Assembly: GCF_958450345.1 (NCBI RefSeq)
Contig: NC_088780.1
Span: forward strand, 172,254,726-172,318,725
Length of the DNA stretch: 64,000 bases
Reading direction: 5' to 3'
Origin: Calliphora vicina
Taxonomy: Eukaryota; Arthropoda; Insecta; Diptera; Calliphoridae
Under the pieces are notes generated by a model that worked only from the letters and a program-made list of their open reading frames with translations, searched no databases and was not told the origin of the DNA. This document shows positions 23,041 to 34,700 of the stretch, piece after piece. Every line of letters begins with the position of its first letter. The first letter of the stretch is position 1. The position numbers were made by a program, and so were the translations under genes.

Positions 23041-23044
23041 GTAT

Positions 23045-25364
23045 TTATGCGTTTTTATTTTCTTCGTATCCCTTACAAATTTGGATTACAGGATCATTTA
23101 TTGTTTTCTTTACTTGACGGGCAAATATAAAGTCCAAATGACCCCAGCTAGAATCCGGTACTTCGTAAAACAATTTTATATTAGGCAAGCGCTTACGAAG
23201 ACGTTGGATATCTTTATAATTTGCTGAAGTATCGGCAAGGCCGTAGTAAATGTACGTATTGGATGTGATTAGCTCAATTGGGTATGTTGGTGGTTCCACT
23301 TGGCCATATTTTAATTTATTCTTCTTTTTGCCGTAATCGAATTGTCGAAACTCGTTACTAACATATTCTTGAATGTAATGAATACCCTGATTTGTTGAAA
23401 TACCAGCTGGATGAGTTTCGGCCACTTGGGGAAGCAATGTCTTATAAAATTTACAAACAAAACAAACGTTAATATAATAAAAAGTTTTTCAATATTAATC
23501 AAACCTACCGTATTTAAATTTCTATTTTCCGATCCAGCCCATAGAAAAAATAATGTTGAACAATATTTTGGAAATGCGGGTTTATCTCCACATGCCGTAT
23601 CCAACAAACGCTGTATAAACGGATTGTAGGGTATAAATTGTTGATTACCCAAAAAGTTTGAGCCTTTCCCAGGTTTGCCAACATAGGGGGCCAGACCCAC
23701 TATCAAACCATCTGTTACGTTACCCATGAATATTGGTGGAGCTAACATGTGTGCAGTTTTAATTTTTGTATTGTACTCGGGACGAGTTGAAGCCATAACA
23801 AAGAACACTGTATTTCCTTGAGAATGTCCAACGTAATGCACTTTGGTTTCGCCAGTTTTATTTAATATGTAATCAATCATTTCTGGAATATCAATGTTAC
23901 CAATTTCGTGCCAACTAAATGCCCAAAAATTAGGATGGTTCAAAGATATTCTGGTATTATTACGTGAGTATACATTTCCACGAGCATTTCCAAGCCAGAC
24001 GTCAAAGCCGCTATCAGCAAAGTTAAATGCAATAGAATCATCGTGCCCATTCAATAGGAAACAGTCTGAACATGAAAATAGACCGTGTTGTAAAAATACC
24101 ACCGGGTTTTTTTCACCCTTATTATTTAATTTAGGGGAATATGGTATCCGAAACATATTCAAAACATATCCGTCTGTTGTTTCTATAAAATGTGACTCAG
24201 CAGGATAACCTTGTGCACGTATACGATCAGCCTGTGATTAAAATACTTATTAAGTGAACATTATAGTATTCAATAACCGAAACCGGATTCGAATATTTTG
24301 TATTTTCGACAAGGACAAGAATAATTCGACATTCAGGTTTTTTTTTCTTTTGTTTTGTGTCGGTTAGTTTTTGACAATATATTCTTATCATACATCACTC
24401 ACGCTGAGTAAAATATGTACATTAGAGGTGCCCTTAAAAAATAGATTTGCTTTGGATGTGTCTAAGTTATTTTGTTCATTAGTAGCTAAAACTATCTACT
24501 GCACAATTTAAGTGCAATCGGATAACTAGAAAACGTGCTGGAAATCGATTGAAAGTTGTAAAATTGGGTAAACAATGGTACTTTTTTCGATATCTTAAAA
24601 AAATTTTAGCAAATATTGAGCAAAAAGTACTAGTTTACTTACGCATATTTTACACGAATTTCTGTTGTTGACATAGTTGTTTACATAACTTTTGCATGCA
24701 AAACAGTGAGTAAATAATACAAAAATGTCGTTTTTCTGGTATATATGATGTAGGGAAATGCTAATAACTTGGTTATTTTTAACTCGATGTTCATGTTTTA
24801 TATCTTGTTAGAAAGATAATTTTGTCTAGAAGCTTAGTATTTAAATAGGGAATTTTATTAAGATATCAAAAAAAGTACCATTATTTACCCAATTTTACAA
24901 CATTCAATCGATTGCACTTAAATTTTGCAGTAGTTAGTTTTAACTACTAATGAACAAAATAATACCCATCCAAAGCAAATCTATTTTTTAAGGGCACCTC
25001 TAATGTACATACATACATATGTATGTCGTAAAAACTAAAGAATAACAAATTGAAATTGTTAATTATGTGTACAAATATGTATGTATATGACGAATGCAAT
25101 CTAATTTTTTCTAGTAAAAATAAAAAAAATAAGTAATATAGCCGTTTTTTTTAGAAAATACAAGTGTTCGAATAACCCAAAAACCGGTTTTCTAAATAAA
25201 TCGGTTTTTTGAATACTCTAGTGAACAACTTATATAAACTGATAAACATAACTTACTGAACTTTTGATTGGTTTAAACGGAATATCAATAAAAGGATCAA
25301 AATCGCTCAATTCTTCTGTTGCTGAGACAGCTAAAGTAAACAGAATTAGCAAAAACTGCTTCAT
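23045..25364 (-). CDS. secreted acid-lipase-type lipase (lipase 3-like), paralogue
   Basis: Second lipase of the same alpha/beta-hydrolase family. Exons on the minus strand: 25364-25257, 24231-23509 and 23440-23045; phase-0 introns of 1025 and 68 nt give 408 residues. Exon 1 encodes a signal peptide (MKQFLLILFTLAVSA) plus an acidic propeptide-like stretch. Exon 2 carries GYPAESHFIETTDGYVL, the HG oxyanion motif (about 85-86) and GHSQG (Ser about 173). Exon 3 carries HPAGISTNQGIHY, the probable Asp (YYGLADT, about 347) and the His (WGHLDF, about 378). The triad is complete, so probably an active secreted lipase. Its exon structure is identical to that of the lipase at 1523-3570, which lies 19 kb away in the same orientation, so they arose by tandem duplication. 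Intron 1 contains a hAT MITE (24423-25002). Confidence 0.92.
24423..25002. mobile_element. hAT-type foldback MITE in lipase intron
   Basis: The ends TAGAGGTGCCCTTAAAAAAT and its inverse are flanked by ATGTACAT on both sides (24415-24422 and 25003-25010), an 8-bp duplication. About 180 bases of each arm are inverted (TTTGCTTTGGATG, AAGTGCAATCG, GATATC..AAAAAAGTACCA). Non-coding, 580 bp. A related arm is at 15072. Confidence 0.88.
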
Positions 25365-25409
25365 CGCGAACTATCTTCACTTATTAGTCGCAAGTAACTA
25401 TCAATACCT

Positions 25410-25533
25410 CTTAAATATATATTCACATTAAACTGGCAATTGGCGATAACATTCGAAACGGATAGAGCTAATAATTATCTTATCGAAAGATAATGATTAA
25501 AAATATTTATTTAAATAACATTTCGAGATAAGT
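25410..25533 (-). promoter_or_regulatory. TATA-like box and GATA cluster upstream of second lipase
   Basis: On the minus strand a TATATATTTAAG box lies about 50 bases before the ATG. Within the next 120 bases upstream are CGATAAC (about 25444-25450), AGATAAT and CGATAAG in overlapping opposite orientations (25475-25485), AGATAA (25488-25493) and GAGATAAG (25525-25533). Five GATA motifs in about 90 bases resemble insect midgut enzyme promoters; function is inferred. Confidence 0.5.
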
Positions 25534-25598
25534 TATTTTATTCAGAGCTGGGAAAGGGTAAAGATCATGTGTGTATGTATACCTAATCATCATAATAT

Positions 25599-26194
25599 TG
25601 TTACGTTTTAATCTTTTCAAAACGCTGGTTTATTTCCTTTAAATAAACCGGATACTTTTGATTGCAAATAAAAGCCGTTTAGTAGTTTGAAAATGGTAAC
25701 AACTCTTTATTTATTCAAAATGTACAACAACAACAGAATTAAATAGCCACTCAATGTTTTTTATACACGTTTATAAATTCTCAGAATTACAGACACAATT
25801 TATAATGTACACGAATTTACTTGAAGAACACAACACACTTTAAGGCACTTAGTTGGTGTTTATTCGAAAAGCGTCTCTGATAAACTCACTCACGACTGCA
25901 ACCTCTGCCACTATTTATAACACTGCATTACCATCTAGAAAGCTCTTTAACTGTCAAAGTTCGAATATTCTAGATCATACGCCATCTGTGGTGTACTTTC
26001 TACAATGTTTTTTAACTGAATATTCGAATACAGCGTTGTCAACTTACGATCAAATCAACTGAAAGCTTTTATTTTACAATGCCCACAGATATGTTACAGT
26101 CTGCCATTACAGCACTGTTATTTGAAAGCATTATGCTACTTTTAAATCAGCCCTTAAAATCGTTATATTTGAATTCAAGTACAATTTCATAACA
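25599..26194. mobile_element. solo LTR, Ty3/gypsy-type
   Basis: It starts TGTTACG and ends CATAACA (TG...CA with short inverted ends) and is flanked by ATAT on both sides (25595-25598 and 26195-26198), a 4-bp duplication as made by Ty3/gypsy integrases. No second LTR or internal region adjoins, so recombination probably left a solo LTR. Length 596 bp. Confidence 0.7.
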
Positions 26195-26451
26195 ATATTA
26201 ATAGGCAATTCGATTTCTTTATATATTATACATTCAATTTGGGCAAGAAATATACCATTTTAAAGGCATTTATTCACAGAAGTGCAGAATATATATTTTA
26301 CTGAAATCGGTTCAGTTTTTTTAGGAGTTATAAGCGTTTAAAGATGTTACTAACACATATGCAAAAACGTGTACATGTGAACCTTAAGCTAAAAAGTAAA
26401 CAAAGCAATGCGTGTTTGTCCCATAAAGAAATAAACACAGATGGCGACATG

Positions 26452-27352
26452 GCTCTCTTAAAAAAATTCTCTTAAGCTCAGTGACGTCAACAGTTACCCA
26501 AACTGATTGTATTATATGAAAATTGTATGTGATTTAGAATAGAAAAGTCAATAATTATGTTTAAAAGTTATTTATTTTTAATAAAATAAAATGTAATTTA
26601 GGTTTTATGTTATTAGACATATTTTGCTTTATTAATTTTCAATATTTTTGCTATATTTTAGTTCACGATTTTGATTTTTTATTACTATCCACACGTTTTT
26701 TTGTGGTAAACTTTTAAGTATGTTATTGTCCACCAATATTGATGAAACATATATGGTTTTAAAGGTTATTTTCTCTAGATTTGCAGAACATAATTTGAAT
26801 GTAAAATACTTACTTTTTATATGAAATTTCAAAACAAATAGTGAAAAATAAATAAAAAAAATTAATTAAAAATTAAAATGTGGTGTGCAGTCAAAAATTG
26901 CAATAATAATAATAACTAGGATCGCCCGGTGGCCGAAATTCGACCACTTTTAAACGCTTTTTACCACTTTTATGGAAAGAATTTTTAAAAAAATATGATG
27001 TTCTGCAAATCTAGAGAAAATAACCTTTTAAACCATATATGTTTCATCAATATTGGTGGACAATAACATATTTAAAAGTGTACCACAAAAAAACGTGTGG
27101 CCTATTTATATATAAGATAATAATAAACAATCAAAATCGTGAACTAAAATATAGCAAAAATATTGAAAATTAATGAAGTAAAATATGTCTAATAACATAA
27201 AACCTAAAATACATTTTATTTTATTAAACATAAATAACTTTTAAATATAATTATTCACTTTCCCATTATAAATCACATACAATTTTCATATAATACAATC
27301 AGTTTTAGTCATTGTTGACGTCACTGAGCTTAAGAGAATTTTTTAAGAGAGC
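26452..27352. repeat. foldback (long inverted repeat) element, about 0.9 kb
   Basis: The ends GCTCTCTTAAAAAAATTCTC and its inverse continue as CTTAAGCTCAGTGACGTCAA. The arms stay inverted for over 350 bases each (for example AAACATATATGGTTTTAAAGG against its complement near 27040), around a centre near 26870-26920. No target duplication found. A related arm lies at 62900-63070. Confidence 0.8.
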
Positions 27353-27571
27353 GAAGGCGTAATCTTGTTTATTTCATTCATGTCGCAATCTTGTGTATTT
27401 CATTCATGTGTTTGTCCAATTTGTTGTTGTAAATAAAGAAGAGAAACAATTAAACAGTATTGATTTCGCTCTGTTTTAAGAGAGAGTTGTTATAGAAAAC
27501 AAAGAAGAATACTTTAGTAATTTAAAGTCGCCTTAAAAATATATATTTTGAAGGTGTTTTTTGTATTTTCT

Positions 27572-27680
27572 AACACCCATATGCATAAACAATTTTTAAA
27601 TTTATCAAAACAAAATTTCCATTCAAAATTTGTTTTATAAACCTTTGAAAAATTTAAAAACTGTTTATGCATATGGGGTT
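27572..27680. repeat. hairpin-forming inverted repeat
   Basis: CCCATATGCATAAACA and its inverse TGTTTATGCATATGGGG, with further complementary A/T-rich stretches between. It overlaps the end of the gag fragment; it may be a tiny MITE or an element end. Confidence 0.55.
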
Positions 27681-28208
27681 AAATATGTAATTGCAAGGTG
27701 ATCGGCACTTAGTTGCCCTTTCCTTGAATGTTCGATGATACCAACAGATTCCGTTCGATGGTGAACGAGATGAACGTGGGTGAGATGAACCTCTGCGTCG
27801 AGGTGATCGTTGTTGTCGGTTTGGTGTATGATAATCCCGGTCGCCTTGCTTTAAGCGGTAAAATCGTTTCGTTAATTCGGCTATGGCCTTGTGTATGTGT
27901 CCGCTTTCGTCGACAACGTTCACCTTCGGTTGATATTGTATCTCCGTCATACAGTCGGCCTTTTTTGCAAGAACATTTACGTCACCTTCTAGCGTTGCCA
28001 AAATTTGTTGTACCTGTTTTGGCAATTGTCGCAGCCATAACGATTTTAAAATTTCCGGGTCCAATTTATTCCCGGATAAATCCTTGATTTCACGTAGCAA
28101 GGCTGAAGGTTTCTTTCCGAACAAGCGTCTGAAACGGTAGTCATCTGATTCACTAAATTCGTCGATAAGTCTCGCCTTGAGCGTTTCATATTTGCCGGCT
28201 GTCGGCAA
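27654..28208 (-). pseudogene. Ty3/gypsy gag fragment
   Basis: 184-residue open frame resembling gag of arthropod Ty3/gypsy retrotransposons: a capsid-like segment (ETLKARLIDEFSESDDYRFR, LLREIKDLSGNKLDP, LWLRQLPKQVQQILAT), a basic linker rich in R and S, and the start of a zinc-binding-like motif (CWYHRTFKERATKCRSPC). The frame then runs into unrelated hairpin sequence. No protease, RT or integrase follows and no LTR adjoins. A dead fragment. Confidence 0.75.
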
Positions 28209-28229
28209 ATATATAATGGGTATAAATTC

Positions 28230-28650
28230 GTTTAACGAGTATTTAAAAAAAATATATATCTTTTTGTTCTTAGTATTTGATTAAGCTTTCAATTCACATG
28301 ACTTTTGACTACAAAGCTGAATGCTTTTTTTTAAACAACTGATTCTAGCTCTTCTGCCAATAAGATTAATTAAATTAAAAAAAAAACACTTAGACAGATA
28401 AAACCATATATTTTAATATGATCAAATTGAATATTCAAATCACTGCTTAATATCAGTATATTTTAATGTTTAAAAATTAAATTTTTACATCAATAAAATA
28501 TTTAATACACAATTTCATGATGATGTTTCATTTCTTGCAAACTTACCAATATCTTTTTACTATAGCTTTTTGTGTAGTATTTTAAAGTCAGCGTAGTAAA
28601 ATACAGGTTAATACATTTTGATGCTTTTATTTTTTTATTTTATTTTCAAC
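28230..28650. other. no gene recognised
   Basis: AT-rich 3' flank between the gag fragment and the end of Not10; nothing recognisable. Confidence 0.4.
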
Positions 28651-28658
28651 AACCTAGC

Positions 28659-28664
28659 TTTATT
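28659..28664 (-). terminator. poly(A) signal candidate of Not10
   Basis: AATAAA on the minus strand, 90 bases downstream of the Not10 stop codon; another AATAAA overlaps the stop at about 28754-28749. Confidence 0.4.
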
Positions 28665-28753
28665 GATTTTTGATGTATTAAATATTAGTATTTTATCTTC
28701 ATTTATAATAAAAATGTTTACAATGTTAAAACCGCCATTGTATTGAAATTTAT

Positions 28754-31700
28754 TCAGATTCTAGGCGCAAAGTAAATATTTGAAGTAGCTGAAGCTGTTG
28801 CCATTGTTGCTTGCATTTTTTTAAAAAGAGATACTTTTTGTGATACTATAGGATGTGTGCACGTATTCAAAAGACTTCGGGACATTTCGACATCCCCTTG
28901 TAAAAACATAGCCACTGCCAAATTGTAACGTACGATATTTTGCGCAGCATCTACAGATTTAACTTGCCAATCTTTTGTTTCAAAATCAAAAATATTTAGA
29001 TTAGAAACGTATGTAGGTTCCAAATGAGATCTGGCATCAGGCAATTTATCCATCATAATCAGAGCTTCGCCGGCGTACATATGTGCCAACATTCTTGTAA
29101 GAAAAAAAAAACACGTTCATAAGCGGTCAAAATTTAATTATTAGGAGTAGATAGTAAATAAAAATAAATTAACTGTTAGCCTAACTAAAATAAAAAACTG
29201 TTATTAAGATTTATTTTATTCGATTTTAAAAGCCAATTGTAATATTGCCTGCCTCAGTTTCTATTTGCAACAGTCAAATCTCAATTTATTTTAACGGTCA
29301 TCAGTGTCATCTATACGTTGATAAAATTCACCACTCAACTATGTTGTCTGTTTAGGTATCGTTCATTATTTCTACACCTTTATTTGTTTATGAAAAATGT
29401 ATGTTAATAATATGGAAATATAGCGTTAATAGTACTGTTTTACAGAAAACCGAGTCTTCTAGTTTGCAAAATTTGAAAAAAAACGCGAGATATAGTTGGT
29501 GATACCACGTCAAGTAGACTTGATTAAGTTTTGGTGCAAATTTAACTCTAATTGAGAATTATCTTTAAAGCTAAACAAGAAATTTTTCTTATACTTACTG
29601 CTTTATTGTGCTAACTATTAGATTTTTCTTAGAAAGCTATAAAACAAAAATTAAGCTCCCTACAATTAAATACAAACTGTAAGTATGTCCTGTTGGCAAT
29701 GTATCTACTGATTTTTTTTTAGAACAAATTACTTTCTGCATTAGTTAGGATCATTCTTGACCTGAATCAGATGAGTATTTTTCTTTGGCGATAGATTCCA
29801 ACATCATTCGTTGGATTTGGGTTTTGATTTAATCACCAATATATTGCTGATCAAAACAAATACAATATACATTGTTGTTGTGCATGTGGTCATCTTACAC
29901 TCTCTAAAAGCTACCAAATTAAGGTAATATTTATACAGGAGTTCACCAAATATTGTTTTAATGTATTTAATTGCTTTTAATTGTCTCAAATTAATTTAGG
30001 TTTGGCACCTATTGCTCAAATTATAAAACAACAAAAGAAAACTCCTGGTTTATGGTGGATTCTGTGTTCTCATTAGCTAGGCTTGATGTACAAAAAGCTT
30101 TTAAGTGCTATACAGAGGTCTTAAGTCAATGAGTTTAGTTGATGGTGAAGTTTAACTCGTGGTAGATCGATTGAGCAAAAAGACCGCCGGTGTAAAAAAA
30201 GGAAAAATAAAAATATATGGAAAAAGTGACAGTGTTAAAAAAGTGTAAATGAAAGAAAATACTTAAATCAAAAATTTTGAATTGTTAAAGAAAAAAAAAT
30301 TATTTAAAAAAAAAAAATGTTGATGAAAAACAATTATACAAAACAAAATACACTGACCTACAAGTGTCAAGAAAATTTGTTCTTTAACACAAGTAATTTA
30401 CATCAATATCCTAATAACTTCATTTGATTAGTGCTAAACTTTTATTTTTCGCTCACTTTATTAAATTTAAAAGAACTTTAGAAAAAAAAAATATATATTG
30501 TTTTAGTTATAATTTGTTTAATATTATAAAAACTTAAATTTGTTGTCTAGTGTTTCTTAAATTCTTTAAAAAAAAAACAGTTATCTGCATGCTTTAATTA
30601 TTACGAAAAGAAATTAAATGTAATTGCATATCATACACAAACAAACGTATACTTATACAAATCAATTTACATATATTTAAGAAGTTAAATTTAACATTTT
30701 TGTCTAAGAATACATTGAATGGTAACAGTGGCATTATTAACAGCACTGAGTCGCAAAAGCTCTTTTGATTTGTGTATGAAATGCAATTTCGTTAGTGAAA
30801 ACAAAAAAAAAAAAAAAGTTTTAAAAAAAAATTGTAAAAAAAAAAAAAACAAAATAAAAGATTTTTAAGATTTGCTTTATTTAATATTAAAAATAATTAA
30901 TTTTATATTTAAAGTGCCTCATTGGTTATATAGAAAAAACAAGTAAGAAAGTATGGTCGGTCAAGCCCGACCATATAATACCCTACACTAAGTAAAAGAG
31001 CAAAAACATTTTTCTTTTAAAATATCAATAATTTCGATTTTTGAGTGATTTTCGGAAGTGGGCCTTATATGGGAGCTATGACCAATTATGGACCGATCAC
31101 CATAAAATTAGGTCGTGTGATTTATGTCTATATTAAAGTTAACTATGTTGATTTTTGTGTCTATACCAACATTTTTAAGCGATTTATGGGAGCTATGACT
31201 AATTATGAACCGATCGTAACAAAATTTGGTGACATGAATTTTGTATATATAAAACTTATTTGGAGCGAAATTTGTGTAGATACATAGATAAATTAAACAT
31301 TTATGACCGATAAAGTCCAATTTCGGGAGGACATTTGTATGGGGGCTAGGTGACATAATGGACCGATTTGAGCCAGTTTCAATAGGCTTGGTCCTTGGGC
31401 CGAAAAAGTAATATGTACCAAATTTGATCGAAATATCTTCAAAATTGCGACCTGTACTCTGCGCACAAGGTTTTCATGGACAGCCAACCAGACGGACGGA
31501 CATCGTTTAATCGACTCAGAAAGTGATTCTAAGTCGATCGGTATACTTTAAGGTGGGTGTTAGACTAATATTTTTGGGCGTTACAAACATCTGCACAAAC
31601 GCATAATACCCTCCCCACTATGGTGGTGTAGGGTATAAAAATCACAAGCTCTCTTAAATCCGAATTATAATATCTCTCTCTCAACAACTCCATCGTAATC

Positions 31701-34700
31701 AGGGTTGTCAGATTTTTTTTATCTCCATCGCCAAAAGCTAAACGAAAAATGGCCAAATATCGCCAAAATATTTTTTTTTTTGAGTTTTATATTGTAAAAT
31801 ACATACATACTAATTTTATGTATTATAAAGTCAATTTATTTCGGTTTAAATCTAGTTATTATTTAGTTATTTATATTAAATTGATATAAAAGTATACATT
31901 GTATTAGAATTAAACATTTTTAACATTTTATCTGTAGGCTGAAATGAATTGCAACAAAATTTATTAACATTCATATAACTTACTATTCTTATCAATGAAT
32001 CTAAAAGTTCATATTGAAATTCCCTTTCTACGCAAACGATGCTGGTTAGTAAAAATAACATTTTTACTAACCAGCATCGTCAATGCTGTCTTTAAAGTGA
32101 AATGTTAAACCTGCATCTCAATAATTGTAAATTTGTGGCCAAAAATCTAACAAATTTTGTTGGAATTTCACCTTTAAAGATCTGAGTCCAATTTATATAT
32201 GCTAGTTTTGACCATTGCAATTTATATTCCCCTGCAGATACTTTTGGATTGAAAAATAAAGTTAATGAATTTTGAACTATGTACCTAAAATTTTCATTTC
32301 AATATTGAAAATTCATTATACACTTTAAAAAGAGCTTCTTTTAAAAGTTTTTTATGTACAAAATACAATTTTCTTTTAAAATTTCTACATCATATTCCTC
32401 CATTTTTATATTTTGTAATTCCATTTCAAATTCTGTGCCAAAATCGATAGATTCCTGATTCCAAAGAATCCGTCGAACCAATAGCCAATTTTAAGCATAT
32501 TAAGTTATCAATATTTCCATTATTACTTAAAAATGACGGCTTAAACATTTAAGAAGAAAAAATTAATATTGTTGAAACTATTTGATAATGTATGCTACCT
32601 GCATCCATATTATCAGATTATAAATGATTAATTTTATTAACTATTGGGTTAATAAATATCAAAAATAGTCCAAGAAAAACAAATAATTTAAAAAATCGCC
32701 AAATACATCTGACAGCCCTGATCGTAATCTGCACTCAACGAAAGTACTTTCGGCGTGGGAGCAACAACGACGTAATGTAAGTCAAATTTTATTTTTACAT
32801 TCTTTGCTTATGTTTTTTTTTATATTCATTTAAAATATTTTGGTTCTTTTGATTTCTATATCTTTGGTCATTGACCTTGTAGATTTTTTTTAACCCGTGA
32901 AGCACTTGCTACGTTTTTTTATTTAAATTTTTAATTATTAGTTTAGTTAATCAATTTTCATTAATTTATATTGTTTTTTTTATTAATCTTAATCTTAATT
33001 AATAGTAAAATTTGATAATATATAAAATGTTAAAACTATATTTCGATTTATGAATTTGCAAAATAAAATCATGAAGATGATCAGTGAATAAATCTAACAT
33101 TATGACTGTTTAATTTTGAAAAGCTTGTAGTACAACTTGGTTGTGTGAATATTTGGGGATCATATTAGTTAGTTTTTATTACTTTTAATTCAACGGAGTC
33201 AATAAATATGATCCAGGATGGGTGGGCAACATATTGCATAGATAACAATACCATATTTTATCAATCTGTTAATATAACTTGTGGAATAACATATATATTA
33301 TTTTATTATTCGTTATATGCTACACAATTGAGATCAACATTTTTTTGAATTTATTTTTAAATTTTCAAAATTATAAATCAAATAAAACTAAACATTTTTA
33401 TACCCTATACCATAATAAAATGTTCATTTGAACAAAATCTCGTAAGATTTATAAAATGTCCTGAAAATAAAATTAAAGAATGAAGTGCAGCCTGCGGTGT
33501 TGAGCTGAAGAAACACTCCCGGATTTGCATGCATCATTTCAATGACTTCGATAATATTGAACTGCATGAAGCCACAAAACATGCACGTCTAATGCCAAAT
33601 GCGACTCCTTCTCTTGAGCCAGTAAAAGACGTAAATGATTTTTTTTCGTATGCAAATAAATTATGTATTTCAAATATAAACAAAATATTTTTCAATTTTC
33701 ATTTGTTGTTATTCGTGTTTTTGAATTTCTGTTTTTTATTTTTCTATTATTTGACGTAACAAGGCATAGCATTTTAAACTCTCTCCCTAGTGATTTTACC
33801 TTCTAATTAAAGTATACCGATCGACTTAGATTCTAAGTCTTAGAATCACTTTCTGAGTCTATTAAACGATGCACAGTGGTATGAGAAAAAAAAGAGGGAA
33901 ATAAATCTGTAACTTCTAAACCCTTAGTCCGATTGAATGAAATTTCACATGCGCAAAGAGGAAGTGTATTCGAGTTTAAGTTTTGTATTTGCACCTAATG
34001 AGCCCAGCAGGAGCGGGACCAGGGGTCTTCAAAGTAGGACACCTTGGGTATGTTCAATTTTAAAACTTATCCTATTTCTTCGTTTGTGTTCATATTTCAA
34101 TTACACATATAGAATCTTCTTGCCGAGCACTACATAAAACCAATTATCTCTTATAGCTTAGGAGATATTCGCATTTGAAAATTAAATTTTTAACATTTTT
34201 ACCCACCCTACTCTAGTTTTTTGATGACCGCGGTTCCAAATATTTCCCGATTTTCTCCATTTTTTTTGTAAGATTAAAAACAGATGTATATATCATATAA
34301 AGAAACAATTGTTTAAAAATCATGACTGAATCCAAAGTTATATGCATTTGAATTTAAAAAAATTAAAAAAAGGAGAGCTATTTTTTTGGAAAAAAAAGTA
34401 CTTTTATTCTTTTTAAGTTATCTAAAAAATGTCTAAGAGGATGTATAATGAATTTGTACTGTTTGAAAAGCTAACTTTACATCAAATATTTTAAAAGCAA
34501 AAAAAAATTATAATTTTTGATACCGAGGGGACCAGAAAAAGTGCAATTTTTTGAAGGACGGAGTTTTAAAGTGGCATATTTTTGAATCTAATTGAGATAT
34601 TGACTTTAAATTTTTTTTGTAAGACCAAAAATGAACTTATCTAAACCAAAAAATATAGCTCGGAATGAATGTGGATCAAATTGTTCCTAATATTTGCAAT

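Noticed and set aside
31045..31356. Open frames in 30.9-31.5 kb recurring at 4.4 and 41 kb
   Set aside because: They come from mini-me-like repeats and carry no protein signature.
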